Positions 33,123 to 43,550 of a stretch of DNA of 64,000 bases are shown here, in pieces. A program made the position numbers and the translations under genes. Within the stretch, counting starts at the first letter, position 1, and every line of letters starts with the position of its first letter. Source of the stretch: Clavaria fumosa (Eukaryota; Basidiomycota; Agaricomycetes; Agaricales; Clavariaceae); assembly GCA_951802425.1 (NCBI GenBank), contig OX637803.1:186001-250000 (forward strand), given 5' to 3'. Below the pieces are notes generated by a model. It saw only the letters and a program-made list of their open reading frames with translations, made no database searches and was not told the origin of the DNA.

Positions 33123-33924
33123 CCTGGGCATAGTACCACATCCTTTAGCATATGTTCACTGGTACAGACCACTTACAAGCTTTGATCTAGCAACTGGCAT
33201 GTATCAGATTATTTTGTCTACTTGACAAAATTCTGCAAATGCTGAAGTAGTCAGCATTGATAGGATTTGGCACAGTTGTCTGTTGATTCCTCACTTTGGA
33301 TCAGCAGATGTACCTATCTCATGGACCAGAAATAATGCTCTTGATTCAGCAGCTCAATTTTATCTCAACAAGTATACTGATATGCATTCATTTATGGAGT
33401 ACAAATCTTTGTAACAATTTTAGTCCAAAAGTATCAGACTGGGTCTCACACAACTTAAATGTAAGGTCACAACGACAATACTAACATAAGGGGGAAAGAG
33501 TACAAAAGAGGAAAAGATACTGTGTTCCCATGCTCAGACCCTTGGATCACATGACATGCCCAGGCTCCAGGTCATGTGATCTTACAATTATGTAATCTGA
33601 CCCCAGCCACAGGTCATGTGACCTTCCAACAACCCTCCCAGGTTTCTCCACAACTCCTCTTTGGGATGGCTTATGTAAGCAATCCTAACAAAAAGAGACT
33701 ACTCTATGTACTTGTCATATACTGCACAATATCATGAATTGTTCATTTTAATCCTAATCTATAGCATGCTGAAACACTCATGAGTTTATTGCTTCAACCT
33801 TGCACTGGAATTCACCTCACCTCCACTCAGCTCCTGATTATATCATAATCATGACAACATCTGTGCTGTCAATTCAATGTAGTACAAAGGCTTACTATCC
33901 TACCCAACAGCACTATCACTAGTT

Positions 33925-34790
33925 GCTACTAGGCTCAACATAGTACATAGGCTCTACTACTATTACTACTATGCACTCATAATATGCTACTAGGCTCAAC
34001 ATAGTACATAGGCTCTACTACTGTGACTACAATGCACTCATAATATGCTACTAGGCTCAACATAGTACATAGGCTCTACTACTGTGACTACAATGCACTC
34101 ATAATATGCTACTAGGCTCAACATAGTACATAGGCTCTACTACTGTAACTACAATGCACTCATAATATGCTACTAGGCTCAACATAGTACATAGGCTCTA
34201 CTACCGTGACTACAATGCACTCATAATATGCTACTAGGTTCAACATAGTACATAGGCTCTACTACCATGACTACAATGCACTCATAATATGCTACTAGGC
34301 TCAACATAGTACATAGGCTCTACTACCGTGACTACAATGCACTCATAATATGCTACTAGGTTCAACATAGTACATAGGCTCTACTACCATGACTACAATG
34401 CACTCATAATATGCTACTAGGCTCAACATAGTACATAGGCTCTACTACCGTGACTACAATGCACTCATAATATGCTACTAGGTTCAACATAGTACATAGG
34501 CTCTACTACCATGACTACAATGCACTCATAATATGCTACTAGGCTCAACATAGTACATAGGCTCTACTACCGTGACTACAATGCACTCATAATATGCTAC
34601 TAGGTTCAACATAGTACATAGGCTCTACTACCATGACTACAATGCACTCATAATATGCTACTAGGCTCAACATAGTACATAGGCTCTACTACCATGACTA
34701 CAATGCACTCATAATATGCTACTAGGCTCAACATAGTACATAGGCTCTACTACCGTGACTACAATGCACTCATAATATGCTACCCAGTCT
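33925..34790. repeat. 60-bp satellite, about 14 copies
   Basis: Units CTACTAGGCTCAACATAGTA + CATAGGCTCTACTACCGTGA + CTACAATGCACTCATAATATG. Units with GGCTC/CCGTGA and GGTTC/CCATGA alternate for several copies (34140-34680), which implies amplification of a dimer. Confidence 0.93.
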
Positions 34791-34964
34791 ATTGCATGCT
34801 ATATAGTAATCCATACCTTCTATGTATTACTATTTTTCTCACTACATATGCTACAGCAGTCTATACAGTCTGTGTAGTCTACATAGTCTATGCTGATAGC
34901 TACTGCTGGGGGTTCTTTTTCCTGATGCGCAACCCCCCATGATGCCCATCCGCAGATCTCGCTG

Positions 34965-35380
34965 ACGATGCAGCATGCACTGAGCATGTTCCCTCGCACG
35001 CCGTGTCCGCAGGTTGGTGTCGATGTGCCATCCACCAGGCCCTCTTCAGCACAACCTGTTGCCAGGTCTGTCCCGCCGCCGCTTTCCACTTTCGTTGTGG
35101 CATCTGTCATGGTCCAGTGCAGTGGCAACAAGCAGAATGGTGAATGCTCCACGCGTCCTGTGAAGCTCGGCCCACCTATTGTCATGCATGACCGGACATC
35201 AGTGACGAAGTCGAGTGCTTTTGTTGGCAATATCATGAGAAGGTATTCCACCATGATCTCATCTTTTGGGAGCATGAAACTACTGCAGCCACTGACAGTC
35301 CCCAGGGTGAAGAGGATGGCGAAGAGATAGCTGGATGGGATGACCTTGTTGACTCAGATGGGGATGATGATATATTGTAA
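34965..35380 (+). pseudogene. Cys-rich C-terminal coding remnant
   Basis: The frame ending at TAA 35378-35380 contains WCRCAIHQ, CCQVCPAAAFHFRCGICHG, VECFCWQYHEKVFHHDLIFW and an acidic tail GWDDLVDSDGDDD, interrupted by two stops. Spacing of the CxC and CxxC pairs suggests zinc binding, loosely like the cysteine clusters associated with mushroom transposases. The family is not identified. Confidence 0.45.
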
Positions 35381-35420
35381 AAATAAAATTTGCACATTTT
35401 ACATATACATGTATCATATA

Positions 35421-35566
35421 CAGAGGCTGGGGCTTGGGCCGGGCTGGGCCCTGGCCAGGCCTGAGCTTGGGCCCAGGGCCCGGCTTTGATTTTGACAAAG
35501 CCCGAGCCCCCCAAAGCCGGGCCCTAGCTGGGGCTTTCAGGCCGGGCCGGGCTTTGCACATCACTA
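35421..35566 (-). mobile_element. hAT-type MITE, terminal GCACATCACTA
   Basis: The right end GGGCTTTGCACATCACTA is the inverse of the start at 29743. The body is GGCCGGGCTGGGCC-rich. It truncates the tyrosine recombinase of the DIRS-like element right after its HxxR motif. Confidence 0.72.
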
Positions 35567-36321
35567 TCCACCAGGGCTGTCGCACCACCTGCGCGCAGTG
35601 AGTGGCCAGCAATGGAGGGGGGGAAGAGCTGTCATAGCCGCTTCATGAACCAGGACCGGGTGGGCACTGTACCTGATTCCTGTAGCCAAAGCCATGGATG
35701 TAATGGGAAATGGGCACCTCGCGATGTCAAGTATCGCTTCATAGGTTCCAGGGGATCTGGTCGACCCTCGCGATGTAACACTACAATGTGGTTGCCCTTG
35801 AAAAAGCTGTCCCCCTTGAACCTGGGCAGCCACAGGCTGTACCCGCTCGCGAGGATGTTGAACGACGACCGTAAGGTGTACTTTGAGGGGTCGCACAATT
35901 GTGGGTTGTCTGGCATGGTTGTTTCTCCCAGATGGAGGAGCACAAAGAAGGCAGTGTAAAAAATGGCCACAAATAAGTAGTTGTCATGGTCGAGGGAGGT
36001 TTGGAAGGTGGATGAAACCAGCGAGATGTCGTCCCACAACAGGGCGCTTTTGCGTGTGGTGAGGCGCACGTGGCGACGCCATGCACCTTTGAGTGTCCTG
36101 ACAACGAGTTGTGATGCTTGGCTGGCTCGGACGTGTGGGTAGTAGGACTCGAGTTGGCTGCAAATGCCCGAGAGGTAGGAGTCCATGGAAGCGGGTGAGA
36201 TGAATGAGGACTGGTAAGCGACATAAAGGCTGAGGGTGTCTGGGGTGGGGTCATAGGCAAAGGAATGCGTCTTGCAGAAAGAGAGGTAGGAATTGAGGGC
36301 ACTCGTGTAGGAAAGGGTCAT
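35567..36321 (-). pseudogene. tyrosine recombinase of the DIRS-like element
   Basis: Begins MTLSYTSALNSYLSFCKTHS with a SAM-like N-terminal domain (SYLSGICSQLESYYP). The catalytic domain follows with FFVLLHLGE (where an Arg is normally conserved), LWLPRFKGD and, after a stop near 35632, GHSLRAGGATALVD, the HxxR box. The final Tyr-bearing helix is removed by the MITE. This enzyme would integrate the circular DNA intermediate by strand exchange. Confidence 0.8.
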
Positions 36322-36414
36322 AGAGGGGTCGAGTCACTCTCGAGTGCTCGCGTCGCAAGTGCTCAACCGTCCACAGCGGCCGCTGGGGCTGCCGGGACGT
36401 CGCGGAGATGGTGG

Positions 36415-36845
36415 TCATTTTTTGGCTGCCCCCAGCGCATCCCAAGGGGGTTGAAATTTGACAATTGACAAAGAAGGGGCTAGGGCCAGTGCTTGCGCGT
36501 CATCCAAATGGGAGAGTGCATCTGCGATGACGTTCTCGCTCCCAGGGATCCATAAAACTCTCATGTCCAGGTTGTCCTCGATCCTCACATCGATCGCGGA
36601 CAGGAGGATGTGGTTGTGTGAGGGGGCAGCACAGAGGGAGTGAAAAATATCAAATGAGTTCGAGTTGTCCGTGTGGCATAGGAGGCGACAGGGGCATCCG
36701 TGATTCCACGAGAGGTGGGCTGCGCAGCACACAGCCAGCGCCTCGAAGAAGAAAATCCCGTTGGGCATGACATCGGGGGGAATGGCCCTATGCCTATGCT
36801 GGAGGCATCAGAATACGCTTCCAACATATCTACTCCGTCATGCAC
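36415..36845 (-). pseudogene. DIRS-like RNase H domain
   Basis: AYSDASSIGIG, then FFEALAVCCAAHLSW, CHTDNSNSFDIF, and WIPGSENVIADALS: the D, E, D order of RNase H and the xPGxxNxxADxLS tail typical of DIRS/Ngaro elements. A frameshift lies near 36770. Confidence 0.78.
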
Positions 36846-36848
36846 AGT

Positions 36849-38015
36849 CTACTCTGAGGCTTTGATGAGGTGAACACCTGTTGACTGCTCGATGTGTCCA
36901 ACAAGCCATCTCACTTCATGCATGATATCTGTGTTGACATGAAGGAGTGCGCGCGGTTTGACCTTGCCAGCGGTCTTCGCATATAGGGCAGAGAGGGATG
37001 GGTGGAGGAGAGGGTAGATGTTGAGGGCCCAATTGACATGCCCTTGGAGAGCCCAAAAGTCTCGCAGTGGGATGCATGCACCAGCCTTGGCGAAAGGTTT
37101 GCAAGCAGCCATGAGTTTGGTGCGCTTCTCCAGGGCCATGGACACCTGCATGGCATTAGGGTCCACATCAAAACCGATGACACGGAGAGGGGACCCTGAC
37201 AACTGTTTGTGCTCAGCGTGGGGAACACCAAGTTCGTCGAAAAGGAGGAGGAGCTTTGCTTGTTCAGCTGGCATGTTCTTGGCATAGGGGGCATACCATG
37301 CTACATCCCCCTTTGGTGATGCGCCAAAATGGTCATCGACGTAGCATTTGAGATTGACCAATCTGCACTGAAAGACTGCGATCCAGACGATGAGCGATGC
37401 AACAGACTCAGACAGAGTGGTAAACCTTCTGCGAGGCCCGGCCGCCGAAATTGTTGCAGTGAACGACATGTTTGGTCCTGCCCACTGAAACGATCTGTTT
37501 GAGCTGCCACAGAGGGTGCATGGGACAGAGGCGGTAAGCCTCAGCTACATCCATCTTGTAAATCATGAGCTCGCCAGTCGGGTCGTTGCTGCGAAGGGCT
37601 CGGATTGTAGTCCCAAGCAACCTAATCCCATCAAGTTTGACACCAGCAATTTCTGTTTTGAGGATTCTGGAATTAGGTGAGAATTCTCCATCAGAATGGT
37701 TGACGACTAAGCGGAGTTTGTCTGACTCTGGTTTTGGGACTGCATGGACTGGAACCGAGAACATCCCAGGGAGGAGTTCTGTTCCAAATGCAGGGGAGAA
37801 GCGCCCCTTCTCTTCTTCCACCCTGAACTGCTCTTGTATGAACTTCCTCTCTGCTTCAGTTTTAGGTGGTCACTCTGAGTTCTCCCAAGACCCAGGATAT
37901 TCAGTACATTCTGTTCCCGCCCATGGCCAGAAACCATTACGGAGTGCCCACAAGACTGACTGCACATAAGGTTGATTAGGGTGGTTGATGAGGAGTCATT
38001 CGAACACATCAGTTT
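36849..38015 (-). pseudogene. DIRS-like reverse transcriptase
   Basis: Starts with NQPYVQSVLWALRNGFWPWA and GRFSPAFG..LLPGMFSVPVHAVPKP, then KLRLVVNHSDGEFSPNS, KMDVAEAYRLCPMHPLWQ, FGGRASQK, and the active-site box CYVDDHFG at about 37340. C-terminal WALQGHVNWALNIYP follows. One TGA, near 37872, and a frame change near 37440 break it. The YVDD is intact. Confidence 0.85.
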
Positions 38016-38289
38016 TTAGTGGCATGACGATTTTAAAAAGGTTTGGGTATTTCTGCACCGTCCTCCATCCATCTCTGGTCTCAAATTCTCTAGCTGGGGG
38101 TCTGGGCACTGGTTCTGCAGTGAGTGAGTAATTTGCCCTTACCCCCACCACCTCATCATCATCTCACCACAGGAACTCTCTAAAATAGCATGGGCGCTTA
38201 GCTTTGAGCTCAAGCGCTCTTTTTTGCTCTCTCCTTACAATCTCCTTTCCTGTGTCCTCCTCCACAGTGGATGCAAATGTGTCTGAATT

Positions 38290-39355
38290 TGCAGTTCATA
38301 TGTGTGCATCTGTTCTCATTATACTGACGACATGGTTCTTCTGGGTTCCACTCAGCATGTCATTTTGGTCTGCTTTGTGACCCTTCTGCCTCAAAGTTCA
38401 CTCCATCCGGATCAAGGTAGCATGACTCAAATTGTCAGAGGGCAGCAAAGTTGCAGAGCTCGAGGTCATTTGACTCAGCGACATATTTCCGAATTGCTTT
38501 GTCTATTTCGATACTCCTCGAGTGCAACAAGGGCTGCCTTGAGCCGAATAAGCCAAGGATGTAGTCGGTGTACTTCGTAAGTTCCTTCTCCCTATGTGGG
38601 AAGGCGAATCTCGTCGCAACAACCACTTTTTGCCAGGCAAAAACCCAATCTCCGGATGTCCTGATAAGTTTAGCCAGTTTAGCAGGTCCAGTCCAGAGTT
38701 TGATATCTCCAATCCGTTCGACAGTCTGGGACTCAAGATTGACTGCGTATGCTCCTGAGAAGATGATGTTGAGGTTGACAGATTTTCTGGTGAGAAGATT
38801 CGTCTACTCGGAGTCAGGAAACTGCGGTACTCCTGGTGTGGTCAAAAGGTGAAGCTTTGCATTTTTAACGTCTGTGGAGAAATTAATAATGAGGCTCGGG
38901 CTAAGGTGTTCGATTGCAAGTCTCGCTTGATGTGCCCAGGGGTAGAGATCTTCATCGATGGGGAGTTTGCGAAGTATTCGTTTCCCTGACTCTGGTGAGT
39001 GACTCCTTCCCCTCCTTTCTCCTCCCTTCCCCTGCTGTGTCTCTTTGCGGGTCTCTCCAGCTCCTCCTGGTCCGTTATCTGCTCCATTAGGCTGCGGCGC
39101 TTTGTTCCCTCGGTTGGCAGCGAGTCAAATGATTCTTTCATGTTGTTCAAGCGTGTCGAGATAGGACTAGTAGGCTGATGTGATTTGTTCTTCTGGTAAC
39201 CTGCTCCCTGCTTGGAGAAGTAATGCAAAGATCTTTGCTGCTGCCCCACCTCGTGTGAGGTTCCCATCTCTAAAAAGTTTGATAACCTCCTTGCATTGTG
39301 ATGCTGTGAGGGTAGAGGTCAGGTCTGTAGAAGATCTATCAAGATCCTCAGTCAA
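38290..39355 (-). pseudogene. gag-like ORF of the DIRS-like element
   Basis: Starts around 39355 with SQCKEVIKLFRDGNLTRGGA. Later pieces include LDLLNWLNLSGHPEIGF and FPHREKELTKYTDYILGLFG. The end has RQYNENRCTHMNCKFRHICI and CGGGHRKGDC, a C-rich knuckle suited to nucleic-acid binding. Several frame breaks. Between 38015 and 38290 the sequence is degenerate. Confidence 0.65.
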
Positions 39356-39555
39356 GTATCAAGACTATTAGTATTTGATATACACTACCTATCGAGATCT
39401 AAAGAGCAAAGTAAGTAGTCTGTAAAGTCATAGAGAATTGTGCTCACTTACCCTCAGTCAAGTATCAAGACTGAGGGTAGGCGACGCATGTGGTACGAGA
39501 AAATATACATATTACGTAATGTGTAAGTACTGTAGTGCGATGTTGTATTCCAACA
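39345..39555 (-). repeat. Copia-2 3' LTR
   Basis: The minus strand starts TGTTGGAATACAACA after TTGAGGGGGTG (polypurine tract). Two copies of CTTGATACTTGACTGAGG lie inside. The far end is not fixed and merges with the DIRS gag start. Confidence 0.65.
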
Positions 39556-39562
39556 CACCCCC

Positions 39563-40480
39563 TCAAGATTGCATGAGTCCAATGAAAGAAAGTAGGTAGG
39601 AAAACGAGTCCGAAGTGAGTGGCTTGGTGCAAATGTCTGCGAGTTGGTCTAATGAAGGTATGTGTGAAATGAGAAAAGTTTTATTAGTGATGTGACTACG
39701 AATGAAATGATGGTGTACGTCGATATGTTTCGTTCTCGAGTGATGGCAAGTTTCCTTTGAAAGTTCTATGGCCCCGATATTGTCGACAAGGAGCGTCGTC
39801 GATGTCCCATCGGGGTTGAGGCCAATTTCGGTTAGAAAGGAATATAGCCATAGGCCCATAGTCCCTGTTTGATTGCGTACGAAATTGCCATGTACTCCCC
39901 TTCTGTTGATGAGGCAGCGACAGTCGGTTGTTTCTTACTGCCCCAGGATATGCTCGATGATCCAAGTTGGAACACGTAGCCAGAGATTGAGTGTCTGTCG
40001 TTGGTGTCGCAAGCCCAGTCAGAGTCCGAGTAACCCACGAGACAGTCCGGGTCCTTGTTTGATTCACCAAGGGCCAGTCGTGTATTGCGGGTTCTGGCGA
40101 GATAGCGTAGCACGCGTTTTGCAGCTGCCCAGTGCTTGGGGCCAGGGTTTGCATTAAACTGGGCGAGGTGACGAGCAGCGAATATAATGTCTGGGCACAA
40201 GATGTGGGCTATCCAGATTAAGGCTCCGACAAGCTCGCGGTATGGGCGCCCTTTCATCTCTTCAGTCTCCTGCTCATTTTGCGGAGCATCCAACTTCGAG
40301 AGGACCTGCTTCGTCTCCATCGGTGTTCACTGTGGCCGGCAGTCTTCCATCCCGAAGCGCTTCAGAATGGTGTCGATGTACTGGCGGTGCGATATTGTGA
40401 CCTGATGTGATGGTCTGTCCTCGATGATTTCAAATCCCATCACCCAGTTAGGATTTTCCTCCTTCATCTCAAACGTTTTG
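39563..40480 (-). pseudogene. pol: Copia-2 RT end and RNase H
   Basis: The minus strand reads SHRQYIDTILKRFGMED, then PYRELVGALIWIAHILCPDI, VGYSDSDWACDTNDRHSISG, SWGSKKQPTVAASSTEGEYM, LVDNIGAIELSK and TKHIDVHHHF, the complete Copia RNase H. One frame change lies near 39850 and one stop near 40320. The 5' part beyond 40480 is missing. Confidence 0.85.
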
Positions 40481-40699
40481 TGTCACGGTGCACAAATAGC
40501 TGTCCAATCACTCAGCCACATGTCATGTCCATTCACCTTGACACTAACCTGTTGGCTAGCTGTCCAATCGCACTTGTCACGTCACACATGTCACACCTAG
40601 TCACGTCAAACGTTGCACCTCACTGTGTGCAGCATGGCACATGAGGTGAGCAATCTGATGCATTATTTAGGCTAATTACCGTTAGTTGGTTATGCATGG

Positions 40700-41215
40700 A
40701 AGATGGTAAGTCGCTGTGCCACTGCATTGCATCACCCTCGCCTCCCCAGCTCCTGTCGCATTGCATCACCCTCGCTTCCCTAGCTCCCGTCGTGTTGCAT
40801 CACCCTCGCCTCCCCAGCTCCCATCGCATTGCATCACCCTCACCTCCCCAGCTCCCATCACATTGCATCACCCTCGCCTCCCCAGCTCCCGTGGCATTGC
40901 ATCACTCTCGCCTCCCTAGCTCCCATCGTGTTGCATCACCCTTGCCTCCCCAGCTCGTGTCGCATTGCATCACTTTGCCTCCCCAGCTCCCATCGCATTG
41001 CATCACCCTCACCTCCCCAGCTCCCATCACATTGCATCACCCTCGCCTCCCCAGCTCCCATCGCATTGCATCACTCTCGCCTCCCCAGTTCCCGTCGCGT
41101 TGCATCATCCCCATCTCCTCAATGCATCATCCCTGCCTCCCAGCACATTGCATCATCCCAAGCTCCCGCCGTATTGCATCATCCTGTCTCCCATCTCCCC
41201 GGCTCCTAGCATCGC
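40700..41215. repeat. minisatellite, about 35-bp unit
   Basis: About 13 copies of TTGCATCACCCTCGCCTCCC + CAGCTCCCATCGCA. Degenerate versions continue at 41355-41540. The Ser/Pro/His ORFs here are repeat artefacts. Confidence 0.92.
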
Positions 41216-41540
41216 TTCCCTACGGATTCCTGTCCCCCTAGCATCCACATCGCATCCCTTTGTTTTATGGGCTGGTATCTTCAGAGCTATTCCGCGTTAC
41301 AGGTGGGTGGATTTCTTGTAGATCTGCAGTATCATGGCAAAATAATTCACCCTGCTTTGCCAGCTCCTGTCACATTGCATCGCACCATCTCCTGTCGCAT
41401 TGCATCACCTCCGTTGTATGCATCACCCCCATCTCTCAGGCTCCTGCCACATCACATTGCATCATCCCCACCTCCCGCCGTATTGCATCCCCTGTCCATC
41501 CCCTGTCCCCTGTCCCCAGCTCCTGACATCGCACCCCCTC

Positions 41541-41955
41541 GTAACCTCGATGTGCTTCCGCTTCGAACATCCGCAAGGTTGCGGCGAATCGCAATAAGGA
41601 CGTTGCACCCTGCAGAGTTGTACATACGTCTCTACATCGGAATGTGGTAAGCAAGCTGAAGAGATGCAGGTCATTGGCTTGTGGGTCGTTTACACAAGCT
41701 TCTGTGGGCGGGTCTTTGCCACCTTTTTTATGGATTCGCAATACACAGCATCATCGGACATTCTACTTTACATATGGATGAGTTTCTCGTAGTACCACTC
41801 ATGTACCTACTGTGTCACAGCAAAATGATGCATCACTACTTTCAAAAGCCGAGACAAATGTGGGGATGCATTGTGCAAACACTAACTACAAAAATGATAC
41901 TCGAATGTCAAAAAGATTATGGGCCATCAGGTTCTGGTCTTTGCCCCTCCCCGCA
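41541..41955. other. unassigned
   Basis: No supported gene. The ORFs lack family resemblance. The interval lies between the minisatellite and the 3' end of the KDZ-linked gene. Confidence 0.3.
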
Positions 41956-43535
41956 CTAGGCCTCACTGCGCACCCGTTTTGCAGTCCTTGTATCCCCCTG
42001 ACCTCGACCTCGACCTCGACCTTGGCCTCGACCACGACCACGACTGTGACCTCGACCATCCCGTCCCTCAGCACCTCGCTTACGTCCACCTTCAGTCGCT
42101 TCATTCTCCTTGTCAGTGCTTGCCATGAAAATAAAGTCGATATCTTTGCCCTTCTCTGTCGGAATAATAGTGCGTGCAGAGCGACGCCGATTGTTTTCAG
42201 ATTCAGCGAAAACAGAAGGTGGTGGCAACGATGCATCACTGGCAGTAGTAGGCAACATAGTAGGCAACACAGCAGGAATGTTGTCCAATAAAGTTTCATT
42301 ATTTGTGTCAGTTATAGTGCCGTTCAACATAGGAGGATTTGAAGGGCCAAGAATGACATGAAGAGTTGTAGGGGTGTTGGGCATTCTGAGATGGGATGAG
42401 GTCAGGATTGGGAGCATTGGGAGGACTTGCCCTGGATGATTAAACGATGATGCATTACCAGGGATGCAAGGAAGGGCATCGAAGAAACTGTTGGGAAGTG
42501 AGGCCATCCAACCGGGGTCAAGGCCCTCATCGAATGAGAACGGCTGGCCAGAGGAAGAGTTGGGCATGTTGGTTGTACCGGGGTCAAGACCCTCGTCGAA
42601 TGAGAATGGCGGGTCGGAGGAACGATTGGACGTGTTGGTTTCACCAGGAAGATCGGGAGGATCGCAAAGGTTGGGCGGATCGGGTGGAAAGAGAAGGTAG
42701 GGAGGATCGGGTAGATTGGGAAGATCGGGTGGATCGGGTGGATTGGAAAGATCGGGGATGTTAGGAATACTCATCAAGTCGGGGACGCTGGAAATGCTGG
42801 AGAGATTGGCTCCGTTTGATATGCTGGAGTAGCTCTGGGACACATGGGGATCATTGTGAAAGTCGGAGTTTGTGGTTAAATCTTGCAGCGTAGTAATGCT
42901 GCTGGGGGCTGGTTGCGAATAAGCAAAAGAAAGAACAACAACAAATTAGAAACTCACAATAGATCATTCGCAGGTATTCTCCAAACGGTACGACAACCTC
43001 GCGTTGATATGTAGGGTGAAATGTCTGGAATGTTTGGCCATTGGCCATATCCTCATCTGAGAAGTACCTGCAGTTCGCCACACAGCCAACTCAGTAAGGA
43101 ATGCGAGGGTTTAAAATGAGGTCCTTACGATGCAACGTTAAGTCCCCCTCCAATAGGTTGAGGACCTCCAACGACGAGGAATCCAGTCCAACCGGTCGTT
43201 TGTTTGATGTACTTGAAAAGCCTGCCAGCCAGGTCCGATAAGTTGTTGAGACCAGCTTGAGCTTGTTTGGCCGTCGGTCCCGATTCAAGGTTCAGCTGCT
43301 GTTCCTCATACAGCTCTGCTTTCTTTGCCTTCACCTTCGCTTTCACCTCGTCACTTGCTTTATCATATTCTCTCTTCGTCAGTTCCATAATCTTAGCTAT
43401 CTGCTTCTCACGAGAAAGATTTTGACCGCCAATCTCCCTCTCAACGATCGGTTTCAACTCTGTGTCATAGAACAGCTTTGAATACACTTGGACATCTTGT
43501 AAATGGCGAGGTTTCGGTGCTGATAAGTCGATCGT
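41956..43535 (-). CDS. KDZ-linked accessory protein, 3 or more exons
   Basis: Divergent from the KDZ transposase. Minus exons: about 43535-43135 (VYSKLFYDTELKPIVEREIG, SREKQIAKIMELTKREYDK, TGWTGFLVVGGPQPIGGG), then 43072-42965 (FSDEDMANGQTFQTFHPTY, PFGEYLRMIY), then about 42905-41956. The last exon has Pro/Asp repeats (PPDLPNLPDPP), two copies of PFSFDEGLDPG and an RG-rich basic tail near GRGHSRGRGRGQGRG. Introns have GTAAGG and GTGAGT donors. The N-terminal Lys/Glu-rich part may be HMG-like. Genes with the same GxxPxxGG...PF.F...Y layout recur in mushrooms beside transposons. No stop is visible in the core exons. Function unknown, with nucleic-acid binding likely from the RG tail. Confidence 0.65.
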
Positions 43536-43550
43536 AGTAGGCTTAGTTAG

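Larger units (their letters stand above)
30229..34927 (+). mobile_element. Plavaka-type element, right copy (4,699 bp)
   Basis: Inverted twin of 19951-24892. Starts CATCAGGAAAAAAAGTTC, ends GGGTTCTTTTTCCTGATG, flanked by CG on both sides (30227-30228, 34928-34929). The different dinucleotide duplications (CG here, TG at the twin) argue for two separate insertions rather than one segmental duplication. It lacks the TA-type insertion, has a longer satellite and a shorter triplet array. Confidence 0.85.
35567..39355 (-). mobile_element. DIRS-like tyrosine-recombinase retrotransposon (degenerate)
   Basis: Minus-strand order is gag-like, RT, RNase H, tyrosine recombinase, with no DDE integrase: the DIRS layout. 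Termini (split or inverted repeats) are not found because the 3' side is cut by a MITE and the 5' side meets a Copia LTR. Confidence 0.8.

Noticed and set aside
19951..34927. Inverted arms as an assembly artefact
   Set aside because: The arms differ in a 638-bp insertion, satellite number and triplet length and have different flanking dinucleotides, so they are separate loci.
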